From contig NZ_JPFK01000002.1 in NCBI RefSeq assembly GCF_000733475.1, forward strand, positions 137,501 to 201,500: a stretch of DNA of 64,000 nucleotides, written 5' to 3'. The position numbers and the translations under genes are program-made. The DNA comes from Mangrovimonas yunxiaonensis. GTDB taxonomy: Bacteria > Bacteroidota > Bacteroidia > Flavobacteriales > Flavobacteriaceae. Under the pieces are notes generated by a model. The model ran no database searches. It was not told the origin of the DNA and saw nothing but the letters and a program-made list of their open reading frames with translations. Positions 1-9,037 of the stretch are shown here, one piece after another (position 1 is the stretch's first letter; every line of letters begins with the position of its first letter).

Positions 1-1
1 T

Positions 2-1711
2 GCCCACGTACTTGCTCAGGCTCTTGAAGAATTATATCCAGGCGTAAAGCTTACTATTGGCCCTGCCATAGAAAACGGCTTTTATTATGATGTAGATTTA
101 GGCGAGCATTCCATTTCTGATAAAGACTTTAAAGCTATTGAAGATAAAATGCTTCAAATTGCTAAAGAGAAGCACGAGTTTAAAATGCGGGCTTCATCAA
201 AATTGGAAGCCTTACAATTATATAAGGATAATGAATACAAAACCGAACTAATAGAAAACCTAGAGGACGGGACCATTACTTTTTGCGACCATGCGACCTT
301 TACCGATTTGTGCCGCGGTGGGCACATTCCTAATACAGGGATTATAAAAGCTGTAAAAATACTATCGGTAGCTGGAGCCTATTGGAGAGGCGACGAGAAC
401 AACACGCAACTTACAAGAGTTTACGGCATTTCTTTCCCTAAACAGAAAGAGCTTAAAGAATATTTAGAGTTACTTGAAGAAGCTAAAAAGAGAGATCATC
501 GCAAATTGGGCAAAGAGCTTGAATTGTTTGCGTTTTCACAAAAGGTTGGCCAAGGGCTTCCTTTATGGCTTCCTAAAGGAGCAGCCTTAAGAGAGCGTTT
601 AGAGAATTTCCTTAAAGCAGCACAAAAGAAAGCAGGATACGAAATGGTGGTTACCCCACATATTGGGCAAAAAGAACTTTATGTAACCTCTGGACACTAT
701 GCTAAATATGGCGAAGATAGCTTTCAACCCATTAGCACCCCAAAAGAAGGCGAAGAGTTTTTGTTAAAACCCATGAACTGCCCGCACCACTGCGAAATTT
801 TCAAGTACACACAATGGTCGTATAAAGACCTGCCTAAACGCTATGCGGAATTTGGTACGGTTTACAGGTACGAACAAAGTGGCGAGCTTCATGGTTTAAC
901 CCGAGTTAGAGGGTTTACCCAAGACGATGCCCATATTTTCTGCACGCCAGAACAACTGGACGAAGAGTTTAAAAAAGTCATCGACCTTGTATTATATGTC
1001 TTCGGATCTTTAGGGTTTGAAAACTTCACAACCCAAGTATCCTTAAGAGATCCTGAAAACCCAGAAAAATACATTGGCGACGAGGCGCATTGGGAAAAAG
1101 CCGAACAAGCGATTATTAGTGCCGTTAAAGACAAAGGCCTTGATTACGTTATAGAAACCGGTGAAGCTGCCTTTTACGGGCCAAAGCTGGATTTTATGGT
1201 TAAGGACGCCCTTGGACGAAAGTGGCAATTAGGCACCATTCAAGTAGACTACCAATTACCAAAACGTTTTGAGTTAACTTATAAAGGTAGCGACAACGAA
1301 ACACATCAACCGGTAATGATACACCGTGCGCCTTTTGGAAGCATGGAACGTTTTATTGCGATACTACTGGAGCATACCGGAGGAAACTTCCCACTGTGGC
1401 TAATGCCCGAGCAGGCCATTGTCCTATCAATCAGTGAGAAATATGAAAAATACGCAGAAAAAGTTTTAAATTTGTTAGAAAATAACGAAATTCGCGCCCT
1501 AATTGACAACAGAAGTGAAACCATGGGGAAGAAAATTCGGGATGCCGAAGTTAAAAAAATCCCATACATGATTGTTGTTGGTGAAAAAGAAGCGCAAGAA
1601 AACAAGATTTCGGTACGACAACACGGTGGCGCCGATCTTGGTATGATTTCTGTAGAAGAATTTGCAAACCTAATTGATAACGAGATTAATAAATCTCTAA
1701 AACAATTTTAA
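2..1711 (+). CDS. thrS: Threonine--tRNA ligase (5' end cut by window edge)
   Basis: Class II aminoacyl-tRNA synthetase that charges tRNA-Thr in the cytoplasm. The frame is open from base 2, and the residues before the first ATG (149) read [14 protein letters not shown] and [12 protein letters not shown], the typical ThrRS editing-domain entry. The protein therefore continues upstream of the window and 149 is not the start. Visible hallmarks are the MNCPHHC zinc/substrate motif near base 773, the class II motif 2 region with [11 protein letters not shown], the motif 3 region [11 protein letters not shown] near 1323, and a C-terminal anticodon-binding domain with [12 protein letters not shown]. 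It is the first gene of a thrS-infC-rpmI-rplT cluster, an arrangement found in many bacteria. Confidence 0.97.
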   Translation, partial: AHVLAQALEELYPGVKLTIGPAIENGFYYDVDLGEHSISDKDFKAIEDKMLQIAKEKHEFKMRASSKLEALQLYKDNEYKTELIENLEDGTITFCDHATFTDLCRGGHIPNTGIIKAVKILSVAGAYWRGDENNTQLTRVYGISFPKQKELKEYLELLEEAKKRDHRKLGKELELFAFSQKVGQGLPLWLPKGAALRERLENFLKAAQKKAGYEMVVTPHIGQKELYVTSGHYAKYGEDSFQPISTPKEGEEFLLKPMNCPHHCEIFKYTQWSYKDLPKRYAEFGTVYRYEQSGELHGLTRVRGFTQDDAHIFCTPEQLDEEFKKVIDLVLYVFGSLGFENFTTQVSLRDPENPEKYIGDEAHWEKAEQAIISAVKDKGLDYVIETGEAAFYGPKLDFMVKDALGRKWQLGTIQVDYQLPKRFELTYKGSDNETHQPVMIHRAPFGSMERFIAILLEHTGGNFPLWLMPEQAIVLSISEKYEKYAEKVLNLLENNEIRALIDNRSETMGKKIRDAEVKKIPYMIVVGEKEAQENKISVRQHGGADLGMISVEEFANLIDNEINKSLKQF

Positions 1712-1739
1712 AATAACGTTTAATTTAAATTTTTAAGCC

Positions 1740-2294
1740 ATAGCAATACGTAGAAAAAAACAGAGCCGAGCAAGGGTTAACAAAGAAGATCAGCACAGGA
1801 TTAATTCTAAAATTAGAGCAGAGAAAGTCCGTGTGGTAGGTGATAATGTAGAAGTGGGTGTATACCCCATAAAACAAGCACTTAGCATAGCAGACGAACA
1901 AGGATTAGACCTTGTTGAAATTTCGCCAAAAGCAGATCCTCCTGTATGTAAGGTTATGGATTATAAAAAGTTTCTTTACGAGCAAAAGAAACGCGAAAAG
2001 GCTTTAAAGGCGAAAGCCAGTAAAGTTGTTGTAAAAGAAATTCGTTTTGGACCACAAACCGATGATCACGACTACGATTTTAAAAAGAAACATGCCGAGA
2101 AGTTCCTAAAAGACGGTGCCAAGCTTAAAGCGTTTGTATTCTTTAAAGGACGCTCGATTGTGTTTAAAGAGCAAGGGCAAATATTATTATTGCGTTTGGC
2201 TCAAGACCTTGAAGAGTTTGGTAAAGTAGAACAAATGCCAAAGCTTGAAGGAAAGCGCATGACCATGTTTATTGCGCCTAAAAAAACAAAATAA
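1740..2294 (+). CDS. infC: Translation initiation factor IF-3 with apparent AUA start
   Basis: IF3 binds the 30S subunit and checks initiator tRNA/start-codon pairing. The protein carries the family signature [20 protein letters not shown] followed by KVMDYKKF, and a complete C-terminal domain. Conserved N-terminal residues ([20 protein letters not shown]) lie upstream of the first conventional start (GTG 1833). The frame is closed by TAA at 1734-1736, with only GCC between that stop and ATA at 1740. The start must therefore be non-canonical: ATA at 1740 fits best, giving 184 residues, with ATA 1746 as the alternative. E. coli infC uses AUU and is autoregulated by IF3 rejecting that codon; the same logic probably applies here by inference. 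It lies 28 bases downstream of thrS. Confidence 0.93.
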   Translation: MAIRRKKQSRARVNKEDQHRINSKIRAEKVRVVGDNVEVGVYPIKQALSIADEQGLDLVEISPKADPPVCKVMDYKKFLYEQKKREKALKAKASKVVVKEIRFGPQTDDHDYDFKKKHAEKFLKDGAKLKAFVFFKGRSIVFKEQGQILLLRLAQDLEEFGKVEQMPKLEGKRMTMFIAPKKTK

Positions 2295-2359
2295 GCCTTC
2301 TTAAACTTAAGAAAGGATTGAAAATAAATAAGTGAAATACTAAAAACAAGCAGAAGAAA

Positions 2360-2557
2360 ATGCCTAAAATGAAAACAAAATCCAGTGCTAAAAAACGCTT
2401 TAAGTTAACTGGCACAGGAAAAATCAAAAGAAAACACGCTTTTAAAAGCCACATCTTAACAAAGAAGTCTAAAAAGCGTAAGTTAAAGCTAACTCACAGT
2501 ACTTTGGTACACCAAGCTGATGAGAATAGCATTAAGGAACAACTACGCTTAAAATAA
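2360..2557 (+). CDS. rpmI: 50S ribosomal protein L35
   Basis: Small basic protein of the large ribosomal subunit; 65 residues is the normal family length. The N-terminus [15 protein letters not shown] and the central [14 protein letters not shown] stretch are diagnostic of L35. It sits between infC (65 bases upstream) and rplT (136 bases downstream), the standard order, so cotranscription is expected. In E. coli L20 represses this operon by binding the mRNA; no equivalent structure was identified by eye here. Confidence 0.97.
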   Translation: MPKMKTKSSAKKRFKLTGTGKIKRKHAFKSHILTKKSKKRKLKLTHSTLVHQADENSIKEQLRLK

Positions 2558-2693
2558 GCTTAGTTCGTTCGGTTAAAAATTATTTATAAACCATGGAGTT
2601 AGGCCATTTAATTAACGATTGTAGATTTTTGATTTACGATTTAAGAAAATAAAAGAGACGATTATCGTCCGCCTACTACAAAAAACTTAAATT
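2558..2693 (+). other. rpmI-rplT spacer with degenerate GATTT-like repeats
   Basis: This 136-base spacer is longer than usual for the operon. From 2618 to 2644 it carries loosely repeated GATTGTA / GATTTTTGATTTACGATTTA units, a type of simple sequence that looks decayed. A short inverted repeat GACGAT/ATCGTC lies just before rplT. It might contribute to L20 autoregulation, but no convincing L20-binding fold can be drawn by eye. Confidence 0.3.
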
Positions 2694-3038
2694 ATGCCAA
2701 GATCAGTAAATTCAGTAGCAAAAAGAGCCAGAAGAAAAAAGGTTCTTAAGCAAGCAAAAGGTTATTTCGGACGTCGTAAAAACGTTTGGACAGTAGCAAA
2801 AAATGCGGTTGACAAAGCGATGCAATACTCGTACAGAGACCGTAGAAATAAAAAGAGAACATTCCGCGCTTTATGGATTCAGCGTATTAACGCAGGTGCT
2901 AGACAGCACGGTATGTCTTACTCGAAGTTTATGGGACAGTTAAAAGCCAACAACATCGAATTGAACCGTAAGGTTCTTGCCGATTTGGCCATGAACCACC
3001 CAGAAGCCTTCAAAGCAATTGTAGATCAAGTAAAATAG
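2694..3038 (+). CDS. rplT: 50S ribosomal protein L20
   Basis: RNA-binding assembly protein of the large ribosomal subunit, 114 residues, the usual length. The basic N-terminal extension [19 protein letters not shown] and the globular part with [13 protein letters not shown] and [11 protein letters not shown] are characteristic. It is the last gene of the thrS-infC-rpmI-rplT cluster and is followed within about 35 bases by a strong intrinsic terminator. Confidence 0.98.
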   Translation: MPRSVNSVAKRARRKKVLKQAKGYFGRRKNVWTVAKNAVDKAMQYSYRDRRNKKRTFRALWIQRINAGARQHGMSYSKFMGQLKANNIELNRKVLADLAMNHPEAFKAIVDQVK

Positions 3039-3073
3039 GGCTTTCCGCCATAGTATAATATTTTTCACTTATT

Positions 3074-3108
3074 AAAAATCCGATTCTTACGAATCGGATT
3101 TTTTTTTT
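3074..3108 (+). terminator. Intrinsic terminator after rplT
   Basis: A perfect stem AAAATCCGATTC / GAATCGGATTTT with a TTAC loop is followed by a run of T. It closes the translation operon. Confidence 0.93.
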
Positions 3109-3187
3109 ATCCAATTTTCGGTTTATCTTAACAAAACGAAGCCCTGGATATAATTATCTTTAACCTCTAATTATAATTCCTAACCAA

Positions 3188-6100
3188 ATGAATCGTATTC
3201 GCATCATTTTCCTTCTGTTTATAACCCTTTCATTGAACGGCTTCAGCCAAGAAAAAGAAAAAGACTCCACTTGGAATGTTTCCAATCCTGAAGGTCATTG
3301 GGATTTTAAAACCTTAGAACTTTCAACAGATGAAGGTACCTGGATGAATTTAGATGTAAGCCCCGATGGAACGTTTCTTGTTTTTGATATGCTTGGCGAC
3401 ATTTATAAACTAGACATCAATGGCGGAAAAGCTGAAATCCTAAGAGAAGGTCTTGCTTTTGAAATCCAACCACGCATTAGCCCCGACGGAAAACATATTT
3501 CTTTTACCAGTGATGCTGGAGGTGGCGATAACATTTGGGTGATGAATGTAGATGGCAGCAATGCCAAACAAATTACTAAGGAAGATTTCAGATTACTAAA
3601 CAATGCCATCTGGACACCGGACAGTAACTACCTTATTGCCCGAAAACATTTTACGTCTAGTCGTTCGTTAGGTGCTGGTGAACTATGGCTGTACCACAAG
3701 AGTGGAGGCTCTGGGGTGCAACTTACCAAGCGTAAAAACGACCAACAAGATGTTAATGAGCCTAGCATTTCGCCTGATGGAAAATTTTTATATTACAGTG
3801 AAGACATGTACCCTGGAGGCTATTTCCAATACAATAAAGACCCTAATAGCCAAATCTATGTTGTAAAACGATACGACATGACTACTGGAGAGATTAAAAC
3901 AATTACTGGCGGCCCTGGCGGTGCTGCACGTCCGCAAATATCTAGAGATGGCAAAAAGCTGGCCTTCGTAAAACGGATTAGGGAAAAGTCGGTTTTGTAC
4001 ATTCATGATTTAGAAACTGGCGAAGAATGGCCGTTGTTCGATAAACTTAATAAAGACCAACAAGAAGCCTGGGCTTTATTTGGGATATACCCTAATTTTA
4101 ACTGGATGCCAAATAATGAAGCTATTGTCTTCTGGTCTGGCGGTAAGATTAACGCCATAAACATTAACTCGCTGGAAGTTACAAACATTCCTTTTCAGGT
4201 AGATGCTAAGATAAAAATTGCGAAAGCCTTAGAATACGATACGCCTGTAGCTCCAGATACTTTTGAAGCTAAAGTTATTAGGCATGCCGCAACATCGCCC
4301 GATAACAAAACCATTGTTTTCAATGCTCTGGGGTATTTATGGTCCAAAAAATTACCTAACGGTAAACCGAAACGCCTAACAAAAGGGAGCGATTTTGAAT
4401 TTGAGCCCGCATTTTCTCCAGATGGTAAAAACATAATCTATGTTACCTGGAACGATTTAAACCTGGGAGCCATTTATAGCCTTCCTATTAATGGCGGTAC
4501 TCCTACAAAACTTTCAAAAGAGAAAGGCATTTACCGAAATCCTTCCTATTCAAATAACGGAAAACATATTGTTTACCGAAAAGAATCTGGAAATAACGAA
4601 CAAGGACGAACCTTTGCAAAAAACGCTGGACTCTATACCATGCATGCTGATGGTTCTAACGCCAAATTGATTTCAGAACATGGTGATTATCCTGTTTATA
4701 CTCCTGATGATTCTCGTATTCTATACCAAACGGGCGGTGCTTTTTTTGGCAAACTCACCAAAGAATTAATTAGTGTAGATGTTAATGGTTACGACAAACG
4801 CACTCTTGTAAAGTCTAAACATGGTAATAGATTAGTCCCTAGCCCAAACGGAAAATGGCTGGCGTTTATTCATCTTCATAAAGTTTATATGGCGCCAATG
4901 CCTAAATCTGGGCAAACACTCGACATCACTGACAAAACAAAATTTGTTCCTGTTACCCAACTGTCTAAAGATGCTGGTATTAATTTACACTGGTCTAAAG
5001 ATAGTAAAACACTACACTGGACGTTAGGTAACACCTATTATACTGCAGAAGCCAAGGAAGATACTAAACTTATAGAAGATGGTATTAAAATAGACGTAGA
5101 AGTTAAAACGGACAAACCTGAAGGTTTAATTGCTTTTAAAGGGGCTAGACTTATAACTATGGAAGGTGATGACGTTATTGAAAACGGTACCATACTTGTT
5201 AAGGACAACAAAATTGAAGCCATTGGAAACATGTCTGATGTTAACATTCCTTCGAATGCCAAAGTATACGATGTAACAGGTAAAACCATTATGCCTGGTA
5301 TTATAGATGTTCATGCCCATATTGGAGGGTTTAGATATGGTTTAACCACTCAAAAACACTGGCAGTTTTATGCAAATTTAGCCTACGGTGTTACCACTTC
5401 TCACGATCCGTCTGCACATACTGAAACTGTTTTTACCCTTTCAGAATTGCTTAAAAGTGGCAGTTTGGTTGGCCCTCGCCTCTACTCTACTGGTTTTATC
5501 CTTTATGGTGCCGATGGCGATTTTAAAGCCGTTATCAATAATTTAGATGATGCCCGTTCTTCAATACGGCGTACTAAAGCATTTGGAGCACTTTCTGTAA
5601 AAAGTTACAATCAACCAAGACGTGATCAGCGCCAACAAGTTATTCAAGCAGCCCGAGAAGAAGGTATTTTTGTTGTTCCCGAAGGTGGTTCTACCTTTTA
5701 TCATAACATGACCATGATTATGGATGGCCACACTGGCGTGGAACACAACATTCCTGTTGCTCCTGTTTACAAAGATGTTTTAGAACTTTGGAGTCATAGC
5801 AACACAGGATATACCCCTACGCTTATAGTGAACTACGGAGGGCTTAACGGCGAAAACTATTGGTACCAAAAAACAAATGTCTGGGAAAAGGATAAACTCT
5901 TAAAATATACGCCTAGAGGTATTATCGATTCCCGTTCAAGACACCGTACCATGGCTCCTGACGAAGAGTATGCCAATGGCCATATTTTAGTTTCTGAAAC
6001 CTGTAAAGCACTAAGCGATGCTGGCGTAAAAGTTAATTTAGGAGCCCATGGCCAACTGCAAGGCCTGGGCGCTCATTGGGAATTATGGATGCTGCAACAG

Positions 6101-6445
6101 GGTGGTATGACCAATCACGAAGCTTTAAAAGCTGCCACCATAAATGGTGCCGACTATATTGGTGCTGCTAACGACATTGGTTCTTTAAAAGTTGGAAAGT
6201 TAGCCGACTTAATCGTTATGGATAAAAACCCGTTGGAAGACATTAAAAATTCCGAAAGCATCATTTATACTATGATTAATGGCCGTCTATACGATACCGA
6301 AACCATGAATGAAATAGGAAATCACCCGAAAGCTCGTGATGCCTTCTATTGGGAAAACAACAAATACAACCAAGCTTTTCCTTGGCATGAAGAAAGCCAA
6401 AGCTTTACTGTGCCAGGATGTGGTTGCCATGTTGGTTCGCATTAA
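3188..6445 (+). CDS. Exported amidohydrolase with N-terminal beta-propeller
   Basis: The 1085-residue protein begins with a signal peptide (cleavage near residue 20 at GFSQ). Residues about 40-630 are a TolB/PD40-type beta-propeller with repeated SPDGK and SPDG...F motifs. Residues about 645-1060 form an amidohydrolase metal-dependent domain: the entry GKTIMPGIIDVHAHIGG carries the metal-binding HxH at about residues 709-711, and GKLADLIVMDKNPLEDI is the usual C-terminal sandwich. Such fusions are common in Bacteroidota and are annotated only as amidohydrolase; the substrate is unknown. The tail ends GCGCHVGSH, a Cys/His-rich end that may bind metal. It is monocistronic, with terminators on both sides. 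Confidence 0.9.
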   Translation: MNRIRIIFLLFITLSLNGFSQEKEKDSTWNVSNPEGHWDFKTLELSTDEGTWMNLDVSPDGTFLVFDMLGDIYKLDINGGKAEILREGLAFEIQPRISPDGKHISFTSDAGGGDNIWVMNVDGSNAKQITKEDFRLLNNAIWTPDSNYLIARKHFTSSRSLGAGELWLYHKSGGSGVQLTKRKNDQQDVNEPSISPDGKFLYYSEDMYPGGYFQYNKDPNSQIYVVKRYDMTTGEIKTITGGPGGAARPQISRDGKKLAFVKRIREKSVLYIHDLETGEEWPLFDKLNKDQQEAWALFGIYPNFNWMPNNEAIVFWSGGKINAININSLEVTNIPFQVDAKIKIAKALEYDTPVAPDTFEAKVIRHAATSPDNKTIVFNALGYLWSKKLPNGKPKRLTKGSDFEFEPAFSPDGKNIIYVTWNDLNLGAIYSLPINGGTPTKLSKEKGIYRNPSYSNNGKHIVYRKESGNNEQGRTFAKNAGLYTMHADGSNAKLISEHGDYPVYTPDDSRILYQTGGAFFGKLTKELISVDVNGYDKRTLVKSKHGNRLVPSPNGKWLAFIHLHKVYMAPMPKSGQTLDITDKTKFVPVTQLSKDAGINLHWSKDSKTLHWTLGNTYYTAEAKEDTKLIEDGIKIDVEVKTDKPEGLIAFKGARLITMEGDDVIENGTILVKDNKIEAIGNMSDVNIPSNAKVYDVTGKTIMPGIIDVHAHIGGFRYGLTTQKHWQFYANLAYGVTTSHDPSAHTETVFTLSELLKSGSLVGPRLYSTGFILYGADGDFKAVINNLDDARSSIRRTKAFGALSVKSYNQPRRDQRQQVIQAAREEGIFVVPEGGSTFYHNMTMIMDGHTGVEHNIPVAPVYKDVLELWSHSNTGYTPTLIVNYGGLNGENYWYQKTNVWEKDKLLKYTPRGIIDSRSRHRTMAPDEEYANGHILVSETCKALSDAGVKVNLGAHGQLQGLGAHWELWMLQQGGMTNHEALKAATINGADYIGAANDIGSLKVGKLADLIVMDKNPLEDIKNSESIIYTMINGRLYDTETMNEIGNHPKARDAFYWENNKYNQAFPWHEESQSFTVPGCGCHVGSH

Positions 6446-6452
6446 AAACCAT

Positions 6453-6487
6453 AAAAAATCCGATTCTTCATTGCATCGGATTTTTTT
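6453..6487. terminator. Bidirectional terminator between amidohydrolase and yjbQ
   Basis: AAAAAATCCGAT pairs with ATCGGATTTTTT across a 10-base loop. A and T tracts on either side make it usable for both convergent genes. Its 3' edge reaches the yjbQ stop codon. Confidence 0.88.
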
Positions 6488-6908
6488 ATACACCAAAGGC
6501 CGTAATCACCAGTTGACGTTCACCGCCATAATCTCGATGTTCGCATAAATAAATGCCTTGCCAAATCCCCAAATTAAGTTTTCCATTGGTTATTGGTATG
6601 TGTACCGATGCGCCCAAAAGTGAAGCTTTAATATGTGCCGGCATGTCGTCGGGACCTTCGTAGGTATGCTTGTAATAAGGCGCATGTTCGGGAACCATAA
6701 CATTAAAATGGCGCTCAAAATCGCCACGCACAGTGTAATCGGCATTTTCATTTATGGTTAAACTGGCCGAAGTATGTTTGATAAACACCTGCAATTGCCC
6801 CATAGAGATTTGTTTCAACTCTGGCACGGCACTTAAAATATCGTCTGTAATTAAATGAAATCCTCTCGGGTAGGCTTTTAAGCGTATTTCTTTTTGATAG
6901 ATTTTCAA
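6486..6908 (-). CDS. yjbQ: YjbQ/UPF0047 family protein
   Basis: Complete 140-residue member of the UPF0047/YjbQ family. FIKHTSASLTINENAD, the EGPDDMPAHIKASLLG region and WQGIYLCEHRDYGG are the conserved blocks; they contain the His, Asp and Glu residues of the putative active site. E. coli YjbQ has weak thiamine-phosphate synthase activity and its true role is not settled. No ATG exists upstream in frame, so the gene appears to start at TTG (6906-6908). Its 3' end lies in the bidirectional terminator. Confidence 0.92.
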   Translation of the reverse strand: MKIYQKEIRLKAYPRGFHLITDDILSAVPELKQISMGQLQVFIKHTSASLTINENADYTVRGDFERHFNVMVPEHAPYYKHTYEGPDDMPAHIKASLLGASVHIPITNGKLNLGIWQGIYLCEHRDYGGERQLVITAFGV

Positions 6909-6994
6909 CGTTAAAATTTTATACTTTTAAATTCTGAACCGTATTTAATACGGTAAAAAAATAGACATTTCCTAGTTCAGACCAACCAAGAAAA

Positions 6995-8254
6995 TTACGT
7001 TTTTTGCTTTTTCTTTTTGGCTGCAGGAAATAAAACGTTGTTTAATATTAGTCGGTAACCCGGAGAAGTTGGGTATAAATCCAATTCGGTTTTAGGGTCT
7101 CCTACCCTATGGGTATAATCCTCTGGGTCGTGCCCGCCGTAAAATGTAAAAAACCCTTTTCCTTTTATTCCGTGAATGTACCTAGCCTCGCCATTGGTTT
7201 TGTTTTCGCCCATCACCAATACATTACTTTTTATCTCGTTTCTGGTGTAAGATGTTGTTTGCCCCATAAACCCTTTTATTAAAGCGGTGTGATTTTGGCA
7301 TAACATGGTGGGTACCGGGTCCCATTTGGCCGAAAAATCCATTAAGGAAAAATAATCGGTTGTTTTAGGTATTTGCCGCTTTTGTGTCATATCGATAGAA
7401 GAAAACTCATAAACATTAGGATCTCTTTCTAAGATAAAGTTGGTAAAGGCAAATGTTTTGCTGTAATCTATTCGGTTTTGGTAGTTGGGCGTACTGCCAT
7501 CGCCATCAAACATGGGTTCGCAAATATCTACTCCTTCTGCCGATAAGGCAATGTCAAAACTATCGGTTGCGCTACACATCGCAAACATAAACCCTCCACC
7601 AATAACATAGTCCCGAATTTTTTTGGCCACATCCAACTTTTCTTCAGAAACTTTATGGTAGCCTAGTTTTTTTGCTAGGGCTTCGGCTTCGTTTTTATCT
7701 TGAATGTACCATGCAGCTGTTTTATAATTTCTGTAGAATTTTCCATACTGTCCGGTAAAATCTTCATGGTGCAGGTGCAACCAATCAAATAGCAACAGCC
7801 CATCGTTAAGAACTTCTTCATCGTAAACCGTTTCATAAGGAATCTCGGCATAAGTTAACACCATGGTCACGGCATCGTCCCAAGGCTGATTTCCTTTTGG
7901 GGTATACACTGCAATTTTAGGTGCTTTTTCTAAAACAACAGCCTCCATATTCTTACTGGGGCTGCTAATTTCCTCTAGAATACTTTCGGCCTTGCTGTTG
8001 GAAATAACCTCGAAGTCTACTCCCCTAATTTGGCACTCCCTTTGAATGTCTTGGGTATCGGGCAATAAAAAGGCACCGCCTCTATAGTTTAACAACCATT
8101 TTACCTTAAGTTGCTTTTCTAGTGTCCAATAGGTAATGCCATAAGCCTTTAAATGGTTTTTTTGGGTTTCGGCATCCATTGGTATCAAAATATAAGAAGC
8201 ATATGTTGAAAAAGACACCAATAAGAAAAACGCTAAGTAAACTAATTTCTTCAT
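6995..8254 (-). CDS. Secreted protein, often labelled 'asparagine synthetase B' (function unknown)
   Basis: A 419-residue protein with a clear signal peptide (MKKLVYLAFFLLVSFSTYAS). Homologues in Flavobacteriaceae carry the name asparagine synthetase B, but none of the hallmarks of that enzyme is present. There is no N-terminal catalytic Cys after the start, no SGGxDS ATP-pyrophosphatase loop, and the protein is exported. The segments IRDYVIGGGFMFAMCSATDS and GFFTFYGGHDPEDYTH look more like a class I glutamine-amidotransferase or ThuA-like fold. A basic tail KKKKQKT closes it. Function should be regarded as unknown. Confidence 0.8.
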   Translation of the reverse strand: MKKLVYLAFFLLVSFSTYASYILIPMDAETQKNHLKAYGITYWTLEKQLKVKWLLNYRGGAFLLPDTQDIQRECQIRGVDFEVISNSKAESILEEISSPSKNMEAVVLEKAPKIAVYTPKGNQPWDDAVTMVLTYAEIPYETVYDEEVLNDGLLLFDWLHLHHEDFTGQYGKFYRNYKTAAWYIQDKNEAEALAKKLGYHKVSEEKLDVAKKIRDYVIGGGFMFAMCSATDSFDIALSAEGVDICEPMFDGDGSTPNYQNRIDYSKTFAFTNFILERDPNVYEFSSIDMTQKRQIPKTTDYFSLMDFSAKWDPVPTMLCQNHTALIKGFMGQTTSYTRNEIKSNVLVMGENKTNGEARYIHGIKGKGFFTFYGGHDPEDYTHRVGDPKTELDLYPTSPGYRLILNNVLFPAAKKKKQKT

Positions 8255-8305
8255 AGGTGAAAGATACTTAAAAAACCTTGCGGTTTAAAACGGTTTAGAA
8301 CTATT

Positions 8306-9037
8306 TTAACCTATTGAAATTGCTTTTAGCTTTTGATAATACGCTTGCGAATCGGCTAAAAGGGTATTTAAATGCTCTGGGAAAGGTTCTATTTTTGGCT
8401 TGTATTTTGAAAATCCAGACGATTTATGCACGTTGGCATACCAATATTTTGCCCAAACACCATCTTCTGCACGTGCTCCCAGAGGCCAGTTTAGCATGGC
8501 ATCATGAAAGGGAATGTTTATAATCTCGCATAATTGGGTGAGGACTTTTCTAGGATTTAGCAACACCTTTTTGGCATCTAAAACCACATATTCTATGTTT
8601 TCGGCATTAAAATAAGTAATCAAATCGATGTGTGCTTTATAACCGATATCTTCCATGGTAGGATTTGGAATAACCTTGGCAAACGAGGTAATCATTTCTT
8701 TTGGTTCTCGTGTAAGAATAAGATTAACCATACTTTTCATGAACGCCTTGTCTAAATTTAAAAGATGGTGGGTCATGTTTTTATAAAACAGCACCGGTTT
8801 AGATTGGTCGGTAAGCATTTGCCGTACAACTGTCTCGCCATTGGTGTTTTGTGAAGCCATAATTTCTTTGGCTCCTGGGTGGTAGTCTTTTGCCTTTGTT
8901 TGGCTTAAATAATAGGCATACAGAGGCTCGTCGAACACTTTTGTATCGGCTCGTTGTGCAAAAGCATACATTAATGCTGTTGAAATGTTGCGTGGCCCAG
9001 ACCAAAGGCTAATTCTGGTTGTATTATGACTTGTCAT
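8306..9037 (-). CDS. Sulfotransferase-family protein
   Basis: A 243-residue cytoplasmic protein. The N-terminal LWSGPRNISTALMYAF matches the PAPS 5'-phosphosulfate loop of sulfotransferase-like P-loop proteins, and LILTREPKEMITSFAKV resembles the 3'-phosphate-binding strand with Arg and Ser. Its ATG overlaps the stop codon of the class IV aminotransferase gene by 4 bases, so translation is probably coupled. The acceptor is unknown. Pairing with an aminotransferase suggests a common small-molecule pathway, but this is inference. Confidence 0.75.
   Translation of the reverse strand: MTSHNTTRISLWSGPRNISTALMYAFAQRADTKVFDEPLYAYYLSQTKAKDYHPGAKEIMASQNTNGETVVRQMLTDQSKPVLFYKNMTHHLLNLDKAFMKSMVNLILTREPKEMITSFAKVIPNPTMEDIGYKAHIDLITYFNAENIEYVVLDAKKVLLNPRKVLTQLCEIINIPFHDAMLNWPLGARAEDGVWAKYWYANVHKSSGFSKYKPKIEPFPEHLNTLLADSQAYYQKLKAISIG

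Noticed and set aside
149-151. ATG 149 as the start of thrS
   Set aside because: Conserved ThrRS residues continue upstream in frame to base 2, so the gene is simply cut by the window.
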